NCBI GenBank assembly: GCA_029962745.1
Contig: CM057167.1
Location: forward strand, 16,985,704 to 17,049,703
Reading direction: 5' to 3'
Origin: Echinometra lucunter
Taxonomy: Eukaryota > Echinodermata > Echinoidea > Camarodonta > Echinometridae
DNA: 64,000 bases
Numbering within the stretch: position 1 is the first letter of the stretch; each line of letters begins with the position of its first letter. A model generated the notes under the pieces. That model saw nothing but the letters and a program-made list of their open reading frames with translations. It was not told the origin of the DNA and searched no databases. Below, piece after piece: positions 1 to 11,365 of the stretch. Both the position numbers and the translations under genes were made by a program.

Positions 1-163
1 TTTAGGACGAGAAACTAATAATTTTTTTTACTTGGCCTCTTCTCTCCTTAGACAATACATTTTCTTCTCTTTTTTTTCCATCTCACATAAACTCTTTCGA
101 CCTGACTCTATCTCTTTCTGAGTTGTCTCTCTCTCCCTCTCTATAATTTGTTTGGTCAGACTA

Positions 164-207
164 TTCTCTCTCTCTCTCTCTCTCTCTCTCACTTTCTCTC
201 TCTTTAA
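164..207. repeat. (CT)n microsatellite
   Basis: Almost uninterrupted TC dinucleotides inside a pyrimidine-rich first 250 bases. The short ORF crossing it is low complexity and not a gene. Confidence 0.9.
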
Positions 208-1194
208 TCAGACTAACATCTCCCTGCCTCTGTCTGTCTGTCTCTTACAAGCAGGGTTGTCACTAGAAAAAAATCCACACACGGTTCCCCCTCTGCGCAA
301 AGCGCGGAAGTTTCGCAAGTGTTACGGAATAACACCTAATGTTAGATGTGGCGGCAGTATATGCTATACACATAGTAAAAGGATGAAAAATACTTCTTGA
401 TGAGCAAGAGTTGTCTACTAATGGCATAAAAGCACAAATACATTGCCAAAAAACGAAACAATCTGTGGCATTTATCATTACTGTTAGGAATATATACTCC
501 AATATTTTTTCACCCTTGTCGCCACGCATGGTGCAGCAATTTCACACTTGGTTCTTCCTTGTCTGAAATCCTGTATGCATGGTATTTGAACCATGGGTGT
601 TATGTACTGCAGAGAACCATGCTTACAAGTATCATCTTTCTCTCTGTATCCATTGGCATATGTCTATTTCATAAACATACCTTCACTCCCCTTTACACAT
701 TCTCTCTATCTAGAACTCTCTCTTTTTCTCCCTCCCCCCCCCCCCTCTTCTTTTTCTCTCTCTATTCAAACATTCAGAATGTATGAAGATGAAAAGGCCA
801 AGTTGTCAAGTCATCCAGAAATCCAAGCCGATGATTCAAGCTGGCAAATCAATAGTTTATTAGGGCCGTCTCTAGCGCCCGCCTGCTCGTGGACAATCCA
901 AACACAAATCTGACTTTTAAATTTGACCTATATTTGACAAAGGACATAATAAAAGGACTTGCTGTATCTAAAACCACTCCTTGTACATGTATGTATGTAC
1001 ATAAGCCTTCATACATGTACTATGTATACAAAGCATGTATTTTCCTCCCTTTCAAAGATTTAAGGAAAATCAGTTTATACAGTTCCTTGAAAATGCAGTG
1101 CAAGTTGTAGTACTTTGGTAGAGTAATGCTTTACACAGGCATTTCACACATTTCACAAAGGTATGATTACTTTTAAAGTGCAATTTTGCAAAGG
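208..1194. other. No gene seen; unassigned sequence
   Basis: No ORF here resembles a known protein. A pyrimidine tract with a poly-C run lies near 715-770, and several TACATGTA motifs lie near 985-1025. No splice-bounded exon or RNA gene could be recognised. Confidence 0.5.
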
Positions 1195-1612
1195 AAAATC
1201 TGGAATAGAATATGAAGCCTAAAAAAAAATAAAAAAATAAAAATTTTAAAAAAATCTGAAACAGGAAGTAAAGAGCCTATACATCTTTCTTGCCTATTCA
1301 CAGAATTAGAATACAATAAAGCCTGGAAAAAATGAAAAGGGGAGCGTTAGAGCCCACATACAACTTTAATTAGACTCTAAAGAATACAAATTTGAAATCT
1401 GAAAAAAAATCTGAAAAAGGAGCATTAGAGCCTACATAAATCTTATTGGTACTTTCTCCAGAATACAAATTTGAAGCCTGAAAAACAAGCAAACAAACAA
1501 ATGAAACAGGAAGTTTTAGAAGATATCAACATGTACATACATGTGTATGTGTACGTACATCTTCAATGTAGGATATCCAGAATACAATTTTGAGGCCTGA
1601 ATAAAAACAGGC
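1195..1612. repeat. Diverged tandem repeat, about 100-bp unit
   Basis: The phrases 'agaatacaa..tttgaagcctgaaaaa', 'aaacaggaagt' and 'agagcctacat' recur in the same order near 1205, 1305, 1385, 1455 and 1580. This gives four to five poorly conserved units of roughly 75-110 bp. The units are A-rich and not coding. Confidence 0.6.
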
Positions 1613-2029
1613 ATGAAATGGATAGTGATGGAGCCAGCTGGGATCATGCCAAAAGTTAAGTGAGTGTCTTCCAAAGGGGCAAGAAGGCAATCTTGAAATT
1701 TAGACAAATCATCTTATATGGAATTCAGCAAAAATATGACCTCATATGACCCCTAGAATCCAGGTAAAAATTCCTGCAGCACTTGCAGAGTACTGAGCCC
1801 TGGAAAGCACAGCATGATCTCAGAGCAGAGTATCCCATTCAGCATTCTATACCTGAGAAACGTCTCAACACAGGTGTATGTACACCTACCCTACATGTAA
1901 GTGACTGAACAATAAGGCAGAGAAGTTCTCCACCATATTCAATTCAATTTAAAAATTTCCATAGTGATGTCAATACGCTGAATACAGGACCTTTATGACC
2001 CATTGAGCACAATTTGATATCAGTATTTA
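1613..2029. other. No gene seen; unassigned sequence
   Basis: Moderately complex sequence without a convincing ORF, RNA gene or inverted repeat. Confidence 0.45.
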
Positions 2030-2435
2030 TTGGGCCCCTACAGCTCTGCCATTTTGTCCAGATTCATTAGAAGGCCCACCTAAGCACCCATCAATATTCA
2101 TGATCAAAAAATGAATAATTCATTTTGTACGATGATTCCAAGGAGTAGTGTGCGTTTGTACATGTACATGTTTTAAAATATCATGCCCATCAGCTAACCA
2201 CATGCGCAATAAATGCACAATAAAGGCACAATAAACGCACAACAAATGGGCATTAAATCAAAGTGTCACAATAAAATTGATACGCGCAATAGATATGAAT
2301 AATGCAAATGGTGATAACGAGTGCTTATCGGCCCCTTCAAATGGTCCGAAAGAGGCGGGGCCTAATGCCATTTGCGTAATGATATCCATGCGTGCTGATT
2401 TTCGTCTAGTAAATTTATTATATGTCTATGGTACA
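2030..2435 (+). repeat. Dispersed repeat, copy 1 (paired with 10072-10371)
   Basis: Shares ordered blocks with 10072-10371 in the same orientation: 'gccattttgtccaga', 'ttagaagg', 'atatgaataatgcaa', 'ccgaaagaggcggggcctaa', 'gtctagtaa' and 'gtctatgg'. The middle contains several short 'gcacaataaa' repeats (2200-2270). It is non-coding and most likely an old non-autonomous element. The family is not named. Confidence 0.65.
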
Positions 2436-2680
2436 TGTATTTATACAGGCATTTTCGATCTTGGGCTTAGTATTCAGCAAGTTAATACTACAAGGCTTTG
2501 AACTGTTGGCTTGGTCATGACAATCCTTCAATAGCTAATCGAAAAGCCAGGGTGACCAGATTAAGAATCCTGAAATAAGGGCATTTTTAAGCCTCGACTT
2601 CAGAGGGTCAGTGTGTTAAAATATTGAAGGCCTCTGTGAACCCACAAGCGAACATAGCAAGCTAGCAAAAAATCTATGAT

Positions 2681-2760
2681 TTGTTTTGTTGTTGTTGTTG
2701 TTGTTATTGTTGGGGGTTTTTTTTTGGGGGGGGGGTGAGGGGGGTGAGGGGGGGTTGTTG
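2681..2760. repeat. (GTT)n, poly-T and poly-G simple repeat
   Basis: A GTT run is followed by a T run and then interrupted G runs of up to ten bases. The G-rich part could form a G-quadruplex on the plus strand. Confidence 0.85.
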
Positions 2761-3345
2761 CACAAGCACTTTTTAATGCATGTAAACAATTAATATTTAC
2801 ATGTAGACATGTATCTAATGTGGTTAAGCCCTTTCTGATTTATCCCAGGCAGGGTCCATACTATTCGATAATCGTTTTGGTCCAACAAGAACGCTTGTCA
2901 CTGTTTGATTCCCCCGTTTAAAACTTTGGGGTTTGGCCGACTTAAAGTTTCAAAACTATATGAAGGCCCATGCGAACATAACATACATGTATGAAACGTC
3001 ATACGTGTATCAAGTTCTATAAAACAGGGAACCACTCAAGTCTGAATGACCTATACCTAGTACGTGTATTCAACACATTATTGTGCTGTTTATCCCTATG
3101 TGTAAGTCAAGTTTGGAGGAAGCTATTCTTGTATTGATTCATGGTACAGTGACAGGATATAATATGCTCTGTTTGATTAATTCCCATTGTCAGACAGGGT
3201 CATGACCTTGATGGCATGCTACTAAACAGGAACTACATTGTAATACAGTCAGCAGTATTGTAAAAGAACAGACCAGAGGTGTAGGTCTACATACTAGTAC
3301 TGTAAATGGCCATGGATTTTAAAACAATGTACATGGACCCTCTAA
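2761..3345. other. No gene seen; unassigned sequence
   Basis: Contains scattered ACATGTA motifs but no recognisable coding or RNA gene. Confidence 0.45.
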
Positions 3346-4200
3346 GGGTGCGTTCAAGCGATTTTTTGAAGCTAGAATCACAAACATGAATCACAAATCA
3401 AAATGCTGTTACACAACACGGCTACTGCGGGAGAGCGTTCAAGCGATTTTTCATCAACAATGATTCTCGCTCATTTCAAGCCCATCCACTGCCAAATTAT
3501 GTCCGTCGCAAGTCCTTCTATCTTCTTATCTTTCAATCTTTTCTTATGTTATTCTTTGTTTCTCCCATCTTCTTGTCTAACTTTTCTTATGTTATTCTTT
3601 GTTTTTTCCTTCTATCTTCTTCTCTGTCCATCTTTCCTTATGTTATTCTTTGTTTTCTTCTATCTTCTTCCCTTTCCGTCTTTTCTTATGTTATTCTGTT
3701 ATTCATTCCATCTTCTTATCTTTCAATCTTTTACATGTACATGTATGTTATTCTTTGTACTTTCTTTTCTCCTATCTTCTTGTCTAGCTTTTCTTATGTT
3801 ATTCTTTGTTTTTTCCTTCTATCTTCTTCTCTGTCCATCTTTCCTTATGTTATTCTTTATTTTCCTCTTCTATCTTCTTCCCTTTCCATCTTTTTTTATG
3901 TTATTCTTTTGTTATTCATTCCATCTTCTTATCTTCCAATCTTTTCTTATGTTATTCTTTGGTGTGAAAGCAACAATAGAATCATGACTGAGATCTCCGC
4001 TGCGTTCAATCGAATTTTAGCGACCATGGTTCTGCAGAATCATGATTCAAAACGCACCTTTTCCAGCGTTTCATGTTTGCGTTTTGAAAGACGTTTATTT
4101 TTACGACCTGCGAAAAATCGATTGAACGCAACCGTGGTTTAAACTAAACATCTTAGAAAACTGTGATTCTACGGTGAAAAATGGTCACTTGAACGCAACC
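3346..4200. mobile_element. TIR-bounded element with a minisatellite core
   Basis: The left end reads GGGTGCGTTCAAGCGA and the right end, reverse-complemented, reads GGTTGCGTTCAAGTGA. Both continue imperfectly into a block containing TAGAATCACA. The same 'gcgttcaa' motif recurs inside in both orientations (3431, 4002, 4122), so the ends carry subterminal inverted repeats. The core is a pyrimidine minisatellite. There is no transposase, so this would be a non-autonomous DNA element. No clear target duplication is visible. Confidence 0.6.
3515..3962 (+). repeat. Minisatellite, 50-65-bp pyrimidine-rich unit
   Basis: About seven or eight copies of a unit built on 'tatcttctt..tcttatgttattctttgtt'. 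All three forward frames stay open because the unit lacks stop codons. The resulting Leu/Phe/Ser-rich ORFs (3403-3987, 3546-4142) are repeat artefacts rather than membrane proteins. Confidence 0.85.
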
Positions 4201-4205
4201 TATGA

Positions 4206-4335
4206 AAAATCATTAGGTTGGTTAAAATATGAACCGACCAACTGTTGGTTAAAATAGATTTGTATGTAAAACATATGGGGATTTTTTTTCAACCAACAGT
4301 TGGTCGGTTCATATAGTAACCAACCTAATGATTTT
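4206..4335. mobile_element. Short palindromic MITE-like hairpin
   Basis: The left half (aaaatcattaggttggtt.., then gaccaactgttggtt) is the near-perfect reverse complement of the right half (caaccaacagttggtcggttc..aacctaatgatttt). The arms are about 50 bp around a short loop containing 'atgtaaaacatatggggatt'. A diverged relative with the same loop phrase lies at 46002-46165. Confidence 0.8.
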
Positions 4336-4378
4336 AACCAACTGTTTTTAGAGTGTGTGAAGCAGGTGGTGCATGTGA

Positions 4379-4750
4379 GAACCATAATTCATTTGTAAAC
4401 TATGTAAAAGAAGCAATTTATAAGGCTGTACTCACATGAAAATTTCATACTGGAATCAATGTACGGTGAGGTGAGAATGGGTGCATACTACAATCACACC
4501 AACAGGTAGTATGTTCTGTACATAGCATACCCGACTTTAAGAATCTGCTGTACATTGTAAATGGCCATGGAAAACCATAATCCACTTTATAAGTAAACTA
4601 AAAGAAGCATATGGCTGTATTGAAAATTTCACAACAGAATCAATGTACCGTTCGTTGAAAAACTTGAAACTGCAGTTTAAAACATAAATGGGTGCATACT
4701 ACAGTCACACCAACAAGAAGTTATATACCCGCCTTGAAGAATCTTTCCTA
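4379..4750 (+). repeat. Tandem duplication of a ~190-bp unit
   Basis: Unit 1 starts near 4379 and unit 2 near 4571. Both share 'accataat', 'aaagaagca', 'gaaaatttca', 'gaatcaatgtac', 'gggtgcatactaca' and 'cacaccaacaag' in the same order. No ORF is present. Confidence 0.75.
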
Positions 4751-5009
4751 GTCCTGTCATCTGATTGGTTGAAAGTGTGGGTGTGATTGTAACTATCAAC
4801 TATGCCTACAAAATTGCTGCAATCCTCCTTGGTTTATGTGCAAAATGTTACTTTGTGCGAGCACGGATACCATAATCTCAGTGCGAGTTGATTGCTAAAT
4901 GAAGGTTTCTTGCGAAAAGGACTGGTGATCTCCTTTCTCGATTTATCTCTGATTTTTTTAGTTGATCAACATTATTTCTGGTATGCATATTTTTTTTTAT
5001 TCATATCTT

Positions 5010-5215
5010 ATTTAGATTTTGGCATTATTATGAAATAGGAAATCTTCATTCAATGGCATTAACTCCACACAGTAAACGCTTCATTCTGTCAAACGCTCAT
5101 CATTCCCTCTCCATTCACTTTGTACACAAGAGCGGGGGTGTAGCAAAGGAGTGGTTTCCTACTATTAAAATCTAACTAGAGATACTACACCGCGATATAG
5201 CCTAGTTTTAGATTT
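5010..5215 (+). repeat. Dispersed repeat, copy 1 (paired with 12920-13095)
   Basis: Shares 'tttagatttt..ggcattat..gaaataggaaa', 'ccattc..ctttgtacacaag' and 'gagtggtttccta' with 12920-13095 in the same orientation. Non-coding. Confidence 0.6.
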
Positions 5216-5847
5216 TTTTCAAACTCCTTTCATATTCGAGGCCTAGTTGTTTTTATAGGCTCTCGGGGAGCTCACCTCCTGCTATGACCTCTCAGCAAGC
5301 CTCAACTTTATAGCAGTCAATTATATCTTTCTATATTATGATACTGCCAGTATTGTATTAAAAAGGACAGAAAATATGTACATGTAGTATAGCTCTTCAC
5401 ACCTGTAGAGCTTAATTCTTTAAAAATAATATAATCAGCCGAGAATCACTGTTTTGGTTGATCATGGTGTACACATGCAGTTGAAATATTATTAATCAAA
5501 GTCCTTCTGATTACAAGAACTACAATGCCATACTGCCAGTATAAAACCAAAGACAAGTGATGTGCTGGAGATGTACATGTAATACATGTGGGTACACGTA
5601 TGTACAAATACCAGGTTTTGTTTGGAAGATTCCTTTCATTTTTTGTCTATTAAAAGGAACTCTTGTACACTTTTAATCGAGTCTGCCAGTATTGCAAAGG
5701 CCAGACTGAGTACACTTTCAATAGTGCACCACTGTAACTAATGGAGGTACATGTACAGTGTACAATGTACATGTATGTCCATGTACACCTGCATGAGGCC
5801 AGGGCCGCTAAGGATCCCTTTAGTCTTGTTCCACCTCAGTGGCTTGA
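5216..5847. other. No gene seen; TACATGTA-rich sequence
   Basis: Unassigned sequence with a dense cluster of GTACATGTA-type palindromes at 5570-5600 and 5744-5792. No supported ORF. Confidence 0.45.
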
Positions 5848-5849
5848 CC

Positions 5850-5916
<67 letters not shown>

Positions 5917-5920
5917 TACA
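5848..5920. repeat. Poly-C, poly-A and (TA)n compound simple repeat
   Basis: A run of about 23 C is followed by about 30 A and then about 20 bases of TA. The lengths are likely unreliable in any assembly. Confidence 0.9.
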
Positions 5921-7240
5921 TGTATATAATACTCCTCCATATACACCTCTACAACAAATACCTTAAAATGGCAATCTTTTTTTCTTAGCTGCTATAAAAC
6001 AACAACACTACGTACACTTAATTACATGTACTTGTATTTGTTTTAGAATTTTCTGTAAAGAAAAACAAAATCATATCTGCTGAAAAATAATCAACTTGTA
6101 AATGTAGTACATGTATGCCTATAAAATGAAGCCCTTCATTCAAGATAACTCTTCAAAGCCATGTGATGAAGCCCCCATGTACAGGTGTACGATGCGTATG
6201 CACATGTACTGTGCTAATTAGATTTTGCATTGTCAAGCATGTGGGTAAAACTACAAACTGAATACAATGGCAACTTTCCTGGATACATGTACAATACATG
6301 TAGCAGCCCTTTACACAAGTTGGACTTTGAGTTCTTTATATTTGGACTTGTTATTTCATCATGTTATTCTTGGCCAATCCTCTTCATAAATCCTGTTTGA
6401 CTGAGATAATATGGAGCAATGAGAAACTACTGTGTTACAGCAAGGAGTTTTAAGGGCTTGAGTCCCAACTGGCTACAAATTATTTCAAGCAGATGTCCCC
6501 TTCTAAGGTTGCACAATAGAATCTACAGGTGTGCTGTTGCCTTTGATGTCTAGGTTCGATGCCGACAACATCATGGGAAAGCCTGAGTAATGGTTTTTAT
6601 CACAATATTTCACTTTTTATTTGAATTAACAGAGAGAAAATTGAACAGATGATAAAATATGAACACAAAAGCCTATCTGCGTTCAGAAATTTGCGTATGT
6701 CGCATGATAGCAGTTTTAATCTGTGAAAAAGAGTAAAAATTTACAATCCTAAAACCTGCAATGGACACTTTTCCATTTACTTCCTACAAACGAAAATGAA
6801 AAGTGAATTTGTTGAAGTGCAGTTATTCATGATACATGTATTATATGTCAGATTAGCGCCCACATATGCCCAGTCGAGTAATTTTGATTCATATTTCAGG
6901 AAATTTTGCACCATTTCCTTTCGCTTGTCTCCTGTAAACATAAGCACTATGTACTGCTCATATTATCAGACGAGTGGTAGCGAAAAGTAATTATCATTAC
7001 AAAAGCATATTTCCCTTTGAAAATGGCCCGTAAGTTTGCAGCCAGGCAGAAAACTTTTGTCTACGTATCTGCAAGGAAGATCGAGTTAAGCACATGCCTG
7101 ACATATTTTTTCCTGGCGGCATCGAACGTCACTTCAAAGGAAACAAGTTAGATGTGACTCCAGCTCTTGAAACTCCTTGGTTACAGTTACAGTACTACAC
7201 TCCTGTTTATTCACAATGAGCTGTCAAAGCATAATGCAGA
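5921..7240. other. No gene seen; unassigned sequence
   Basis: No supported ORF, RNA gene or element. TACATGTA motifs continue. Confidence 0.45.
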
Positions 7241-7284
7241 GATGCCAAGTTCCCCAAAATTTTATGAGTGAGATTTTCATGACT

Positions 7285-7410
7285 TGGTGTCTCGGCGAGG
7301 GAGCGAAGCGACCGAGCGGGGGGAGGGTGTGGGAGGGGGGACACCCCCCTCCGACGGTAGGGAGCTTTTTCAATTTTTAGCTCTTAATGGTGCGATCTGG
7401 TGCATACTTA
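7285..7410. repeat. GC-rich dispersed module with GAGCGAAGCGACCGAGC core
   Basis: A G-rich block with the phrase 'gcgagggagcgaagcgacc', related in style to the AAGCGCCCTCGGTCGCTTCGC modules at 12280 and 49600. The small ORF across it is not a credible protein. Confidence 0.5.
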
Positions 7411-7539
7411 AGTGACTATTTTTTACTTATTTTGAAAGACAAAAGGTAAAAATACCTTCAATTGCAACTATCACTTTAATCAGTGCGTATAATCTAGCGA
7501 ATAATGCTACTTTTTTTTTTTTTTTCTGTCGGGTCCCGA

Positions 7540-7625
7540 TGCGTGAGAAAAATGGGTGCCATGCGTGAGATCGTGAGACGGACCCTGAATGCGTGAGTCT
7601 CACGCACAATGCGTGAGACTTGGTA
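7540..7625 (+). repeat. Cluster of ATGCGTGAG direct repeats
   Basis: ATGCGTGAG or very close variants occur about five times in 85 bp, with one CTCACGCA inverted copy at 7598-7606. It sits just after a poly-T run. Confidence 0.75.
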
Positions 7626-7659
7626 GCTCTGATAATGCCACAGAAACTATTCACACATT

Positions 7660-8221
7660 ATGCTAACACTATGTAGTAATTGCAGGATATAAAATTTTGA
7701 TTCATTTATTCAGGAATCTCTGATTTTTTTTCTTCATGCCTACGTAAATTATGCACACATATTTTCAGCATCTATGCACTGAAATGCCAGGCAATACAGT
7801 AAAATATAAAAACAGCCGTTTAGATGTGTGATATTTATTCATTCATGCATATACATGTATGTTTTTTTTTTTTTTTACATGTACATTTAAAAAAAACATA
7901 CAGTGTACACTATATTCCACATGTGCAGCACTGTAGTTCATTCAGAGCTGTAAGTTAAGCTTGTGAAGGTAACACTGTGCAATGTATACTGCAGATCTAT
8001 ACAAAAACATGTAGGATACATGCATGTAAATGTATACAGCCCTTTATGGGGCTCCCTGCTTCTGCATTACAAAAAAGTAATTAAATTTCATTGGTTATCA
8101 ATTAATCAATTTTTACAAATTTTAGTATGCACTATAACAAAAAGAAAAGCAAAAACCCCTGTGTATAATAACAGTCCATAAGTACATCAGTGCCAATTTG
8201 CACTAATTGGCTTTCCATCAA
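7660..8221. other. No gene seen; unassigned sequence
   Basis: Contains a poly-T run at 7861-7876 and ACATGTA motifs. No supported ORF. Confidence 0.45.
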
Positions 8222-8500
8222 GTAAGGCACATGTGAACGGACCCGTTATCGTCTAGAAGGCAGCCAGATTTTATGAAGGATGAAATTATGATGAAAGGGA
8301 GGGCCGAGATTCATTATGTGGCTGGATAACGAGCGAGCCAAGATGTGTTGCTTCGGGGGTGAGTGGAGTACTCCGTTTGGAAGAGAGTTACTGGAACGAA
8401 GGCTAGTCTGCTGGCACAGACCCTTTTCAGCCAAGAAGCATACTGAGGTCTGAACCACAAGACTATTTGGACTGCACACCAGAGGCGCTATGTTTTTGCT
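8222..8500. repeat. Probable dispersed repeat with 'ctagtctgctggcacagaccctt' type core
   Basis: GC-richer block that differs in composition from its surroundings. It contains 'gctagtctgctggcaca' and ends in 'gaggcgctatgtttttgctg'. From general familiarity, similar phrases recur in echinoderm genomic repeats. No second copy was found in this window, so the call is tentative. Confidence 0.35.
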
Positions 8501-9764
8501 GTTCCTGACAATTACCTACACGTGGCCAGCGACCGACAATGTCAGGCAAGGTTCAGGCTTTGTCAAATTTTGCTCAAGTATCAACAAGAGGTTTGTTTAT
8601 GCAGACTAAAAAAGGCTTGTGGAGCCCATTCTCTGTGCACTGAGTGTCCATGGAAGTGTGTACATAATGTATGTACTCGACAGTGCATAAAGCTGGACGC
8701 ATACATGACTTGAATCGTAAGATGCACTTGCGTGTTTGCGAACACTTGCAGTAATCGATGGGATTATCTTGCATGCAAAGTACACATACATTGCAAGCAA
8801 AGGATCCGATGCAAAAAGGAGATGCGATCCACATGTGAGACCATTAGTTTGGATCACATTATCAAAATACACAGGGTAGTGATGAGAGGACAAATGAATT
8901 ATATGAAATAAACAATCAATCACATATAGACAAAAAGGGTCCGAGATATCAGTCAGGAAATTGCATAGAAACATCCTAAAATTGTTCTTGAATTTTGAAG
9001 CTGATGGCAAAAAACCAAAGATGAAGATGACTGCATCCCATACATTCCTCCGCCTAAATTCAGTTAAGTTCATGACGGCTCAAATAACTGAAATATTTGT
9101 GACAACCAACGTAAAAAGTCTATAATTACATGACCACTCTGTCCTCTGTCCTCACAAAGCAAAAGTCTGATCAATTAGTCTCCTCATTGTCAAGCATACA
9201 GAATAAATTCAATGGAGATGAACAAAAACGCTAATTTCTTACATACATGTATTGACCTTTCACCTGTACACTTCAAAATCTAATCAGAGAGCCTGCCAAT
9301 GGTGATACATTATATTATATTCCACATACCGGTACTAAAAATCTTGCTGTAGGATTGGTCAAAAGTTCATCATGCAATAAAGCGTGGTTTTACCTATCAA
9401 TCACCCCGAGAAGAAAAGTTTACAACCATCAGCATGAGTGCAACAAACTTATGTACTTTCACCGAGTGCAACGTACTTTTGGGATGATTGAGCGTGGCGT
9501 CATAGTACTTGTTTTGTTTTCGTGACATCACAATGAGCTTGCACAGATACACATATTAAATTGTTAAGCTGAGACAAAGCAAGTCTCGCGCACACTACAC
9601 CATTACAAGATACACCCTACAAATAGGCAGTGGATGCGATTCAATCTTCTTTTTCTGGTTCTAAAGCTTGATTTGTAAACAAAAAGTCCTTCTCGTAGAG
9701 AAGTAAATTTAATATTGTTTTCTTTCTATACAGTAAAATGGTTTCAGATGTGGAATATAAAACA
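8501..9764. other. No gene seen; unassigned sequence
   Basis: The longest ORF (8606-9073, minus strand, 155 codons) has no recognisable domain, and other frames overlap it equally well. Treated as non-coding. Confidence 0.45.
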
Positions 9765-9936
9765 AATATACAGGACCTTTAAGTCGAAAATCTAGTTCCA
9801 TCTATGAGATCGGTCTCAGCGACTACAGTCAATCGTTATTTCCCTCATGGCTAGCGCCCCTCGGGGAAATAGATGACTGCAGTCACTTCGACCCACCCCA
9901 CAGATCGAACTAGATTTCCTCAGGCCCTGTATATTT
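9765..9936. mobile_element. MITE-like hairpin, 172 bp
   Basis: The ends are perfect inverted repeats, AATATACAGG and CCTGTATATT. They are followed by imperfectly paired blocks: 'aatctagttc' with 'gaactagatt', and 'gactacagtca' with 'tgactgcagtca'. No coding capacity. Confidence 0.75.
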
Positions 9937-10071
9937 GTGTATTAGCATCAAGTATAAAGTATCTCAAATGGTTCTTGAGAATATTGCGTGAAATGAGGCT
10001 GACACCCAAAGTTTCTGAATTGACCTCTGTGACCCTCCATTCTTCCATTCAATGACAAAAGGAGGCAACCA

Positions 10072-10371
10072 GGCCCGTAAGGCTCCGCCATTTTGTCCAG
10101 ATCTATTAGAAGGAGAAGGGTGCATGTTATAAAGTATTATACGCCAATCACCTAAAAACATGCGCAGTAAATGCATAATCCATCATAGCAATGCACGCAA
10201 CAAAGTATCATAATTAAAGTGACACGCGCAGTAGATATGAATAATGCAACGATATCGGGTGCTTAAGTCGACCTTCAAATGATCCGAAAGAGGCGGGGCC
10301 TAATGCCATTCGTGTAATGATATAAGCGCGTGCTGCTTTTTGTCTAGTAACTTGATTATACGTCTATGGAG
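10072..10371 (+). repeat. Dispersed repeat, copy 2 (paired with 2030-2435)
   Basis: Same ordered blocks as 2030-2435, including 'ccgaaagaggcggggcctaa'. It is shorter because the 'gcacaataaa' section is reduced. Confidence 0.65.
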
Positions 10372-11226
10372 GCAACTCTGTAGTGTAGAATGAGTTTCTG
10401 TCACTGTTTTATTAGGAAATCTATGGAGTTGCTTCCTTTTGATACATCTATATTTCGGAAACCTAAGTTGCTTCCTTTTGACATTGGCTGGCAGCATTCA
10501 TCTTTTATAAAAGTTCCACTGTATTTTTAATTTGTTAAGGTTCCATCTATAAGTTATAGATAAAACTTATAGGGTCGAACAGTATACCATACTGATCATG
10601 TGCATGAAATCAGCTCGCGTTAATATGCTGACTAGGATGATGTCAGTTTTTTCTGTGTTACAGAGAAGTGCGTGCAGTTTGAATATGGGTTGCAAGATTT
10701 TCAGACCGAGAGGACTTACATGTAGGACTCTGGAATTACCTGAACATGGAATATTAAAATATATCATAAAATTAGTGAGCTGAACATACTTTATAATAAT
10801 TAGGGGCTAGGCCTGTGTATTCAATGTGAATATATTCAATCCATAAACAACAAATATTGGCCGTTTTTGGGGAGGCTTCCCACTGTACAGCGATGAACAG
10901 TCGGATTACGTACCAGATGCACTGGCCCACTTCTGTCTCTAAGTAAGGAGCAAACCATACCCAAATACCGTATTTTCCAGCGTAAACGCCGCACTATTTT
11001 TACCCCAAATGAGGTGGAAAGTCGGGGGTGCTGCCTATGCGCAACCACAGACAATTTATGACCCTCCTTCAAACCCTTGTAAAAAGTGCAAGAATTCGTA
11101 TGGATGGGACTACAGTTAAACTACAGTGTTTCTATCAATGTGATTATTACTCACGCATTAAAATGTTTATCATAAATTTTGAAATAAGATCTAGAAAAAT
11201 AAATAAATCTCGGAAATAAACATGTT
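10372..11226. other. No gene seen; unassigned sequence
   Basis: Contains a local direct repeat of 'gttgcttccttttga' (10430, 10468). No supported gene. Confidence 0.45.
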
Positions 11227-11365
11227 GGGGGCGTTTCATGAAACAATTAGTTGGTGGTTTTCACCGACTAATTTGCTTTTCAGCCAATCAGATGCGAGTA
11301 TTTTCAGTAGCTTATAACATTTGTCGGTGATTTTCACCGACAAAACTCTTCATGAAACGCTCCCC
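11227..11365. mobile_element. MITE with GCGTTTCATGAA terminal inverted repeats
   Basis: 139-bp hairpin. It starts GGGGCGTTTCATGAA and ends TTCATGAAACGCTCCCC. The arms continue through 'ttttcaccgacta' and 'tgtcggtgattttcacc'. The loop has 'cagccaatcaga'. A truncated copy in the opposite orientation lies at 31023-31131, and a related element with the same termini lies at 34954-35119. Confidence 0.85.

Noticed and set aside
3403..4142. Overlapping ORFs of nearly 200 codons resembling hydrophobic membrane proteins
   Set aside because: They follow a pyrimidine minisatellite in several frames at once. Leu/Phe/Ser periodicity comes from the DNA repeat.
8606..9073. 155-codon minus-strand ORF
   Set aside because: No recognisable motif, and the adjacent frame is also open (8574-8834). 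Treated as chance.
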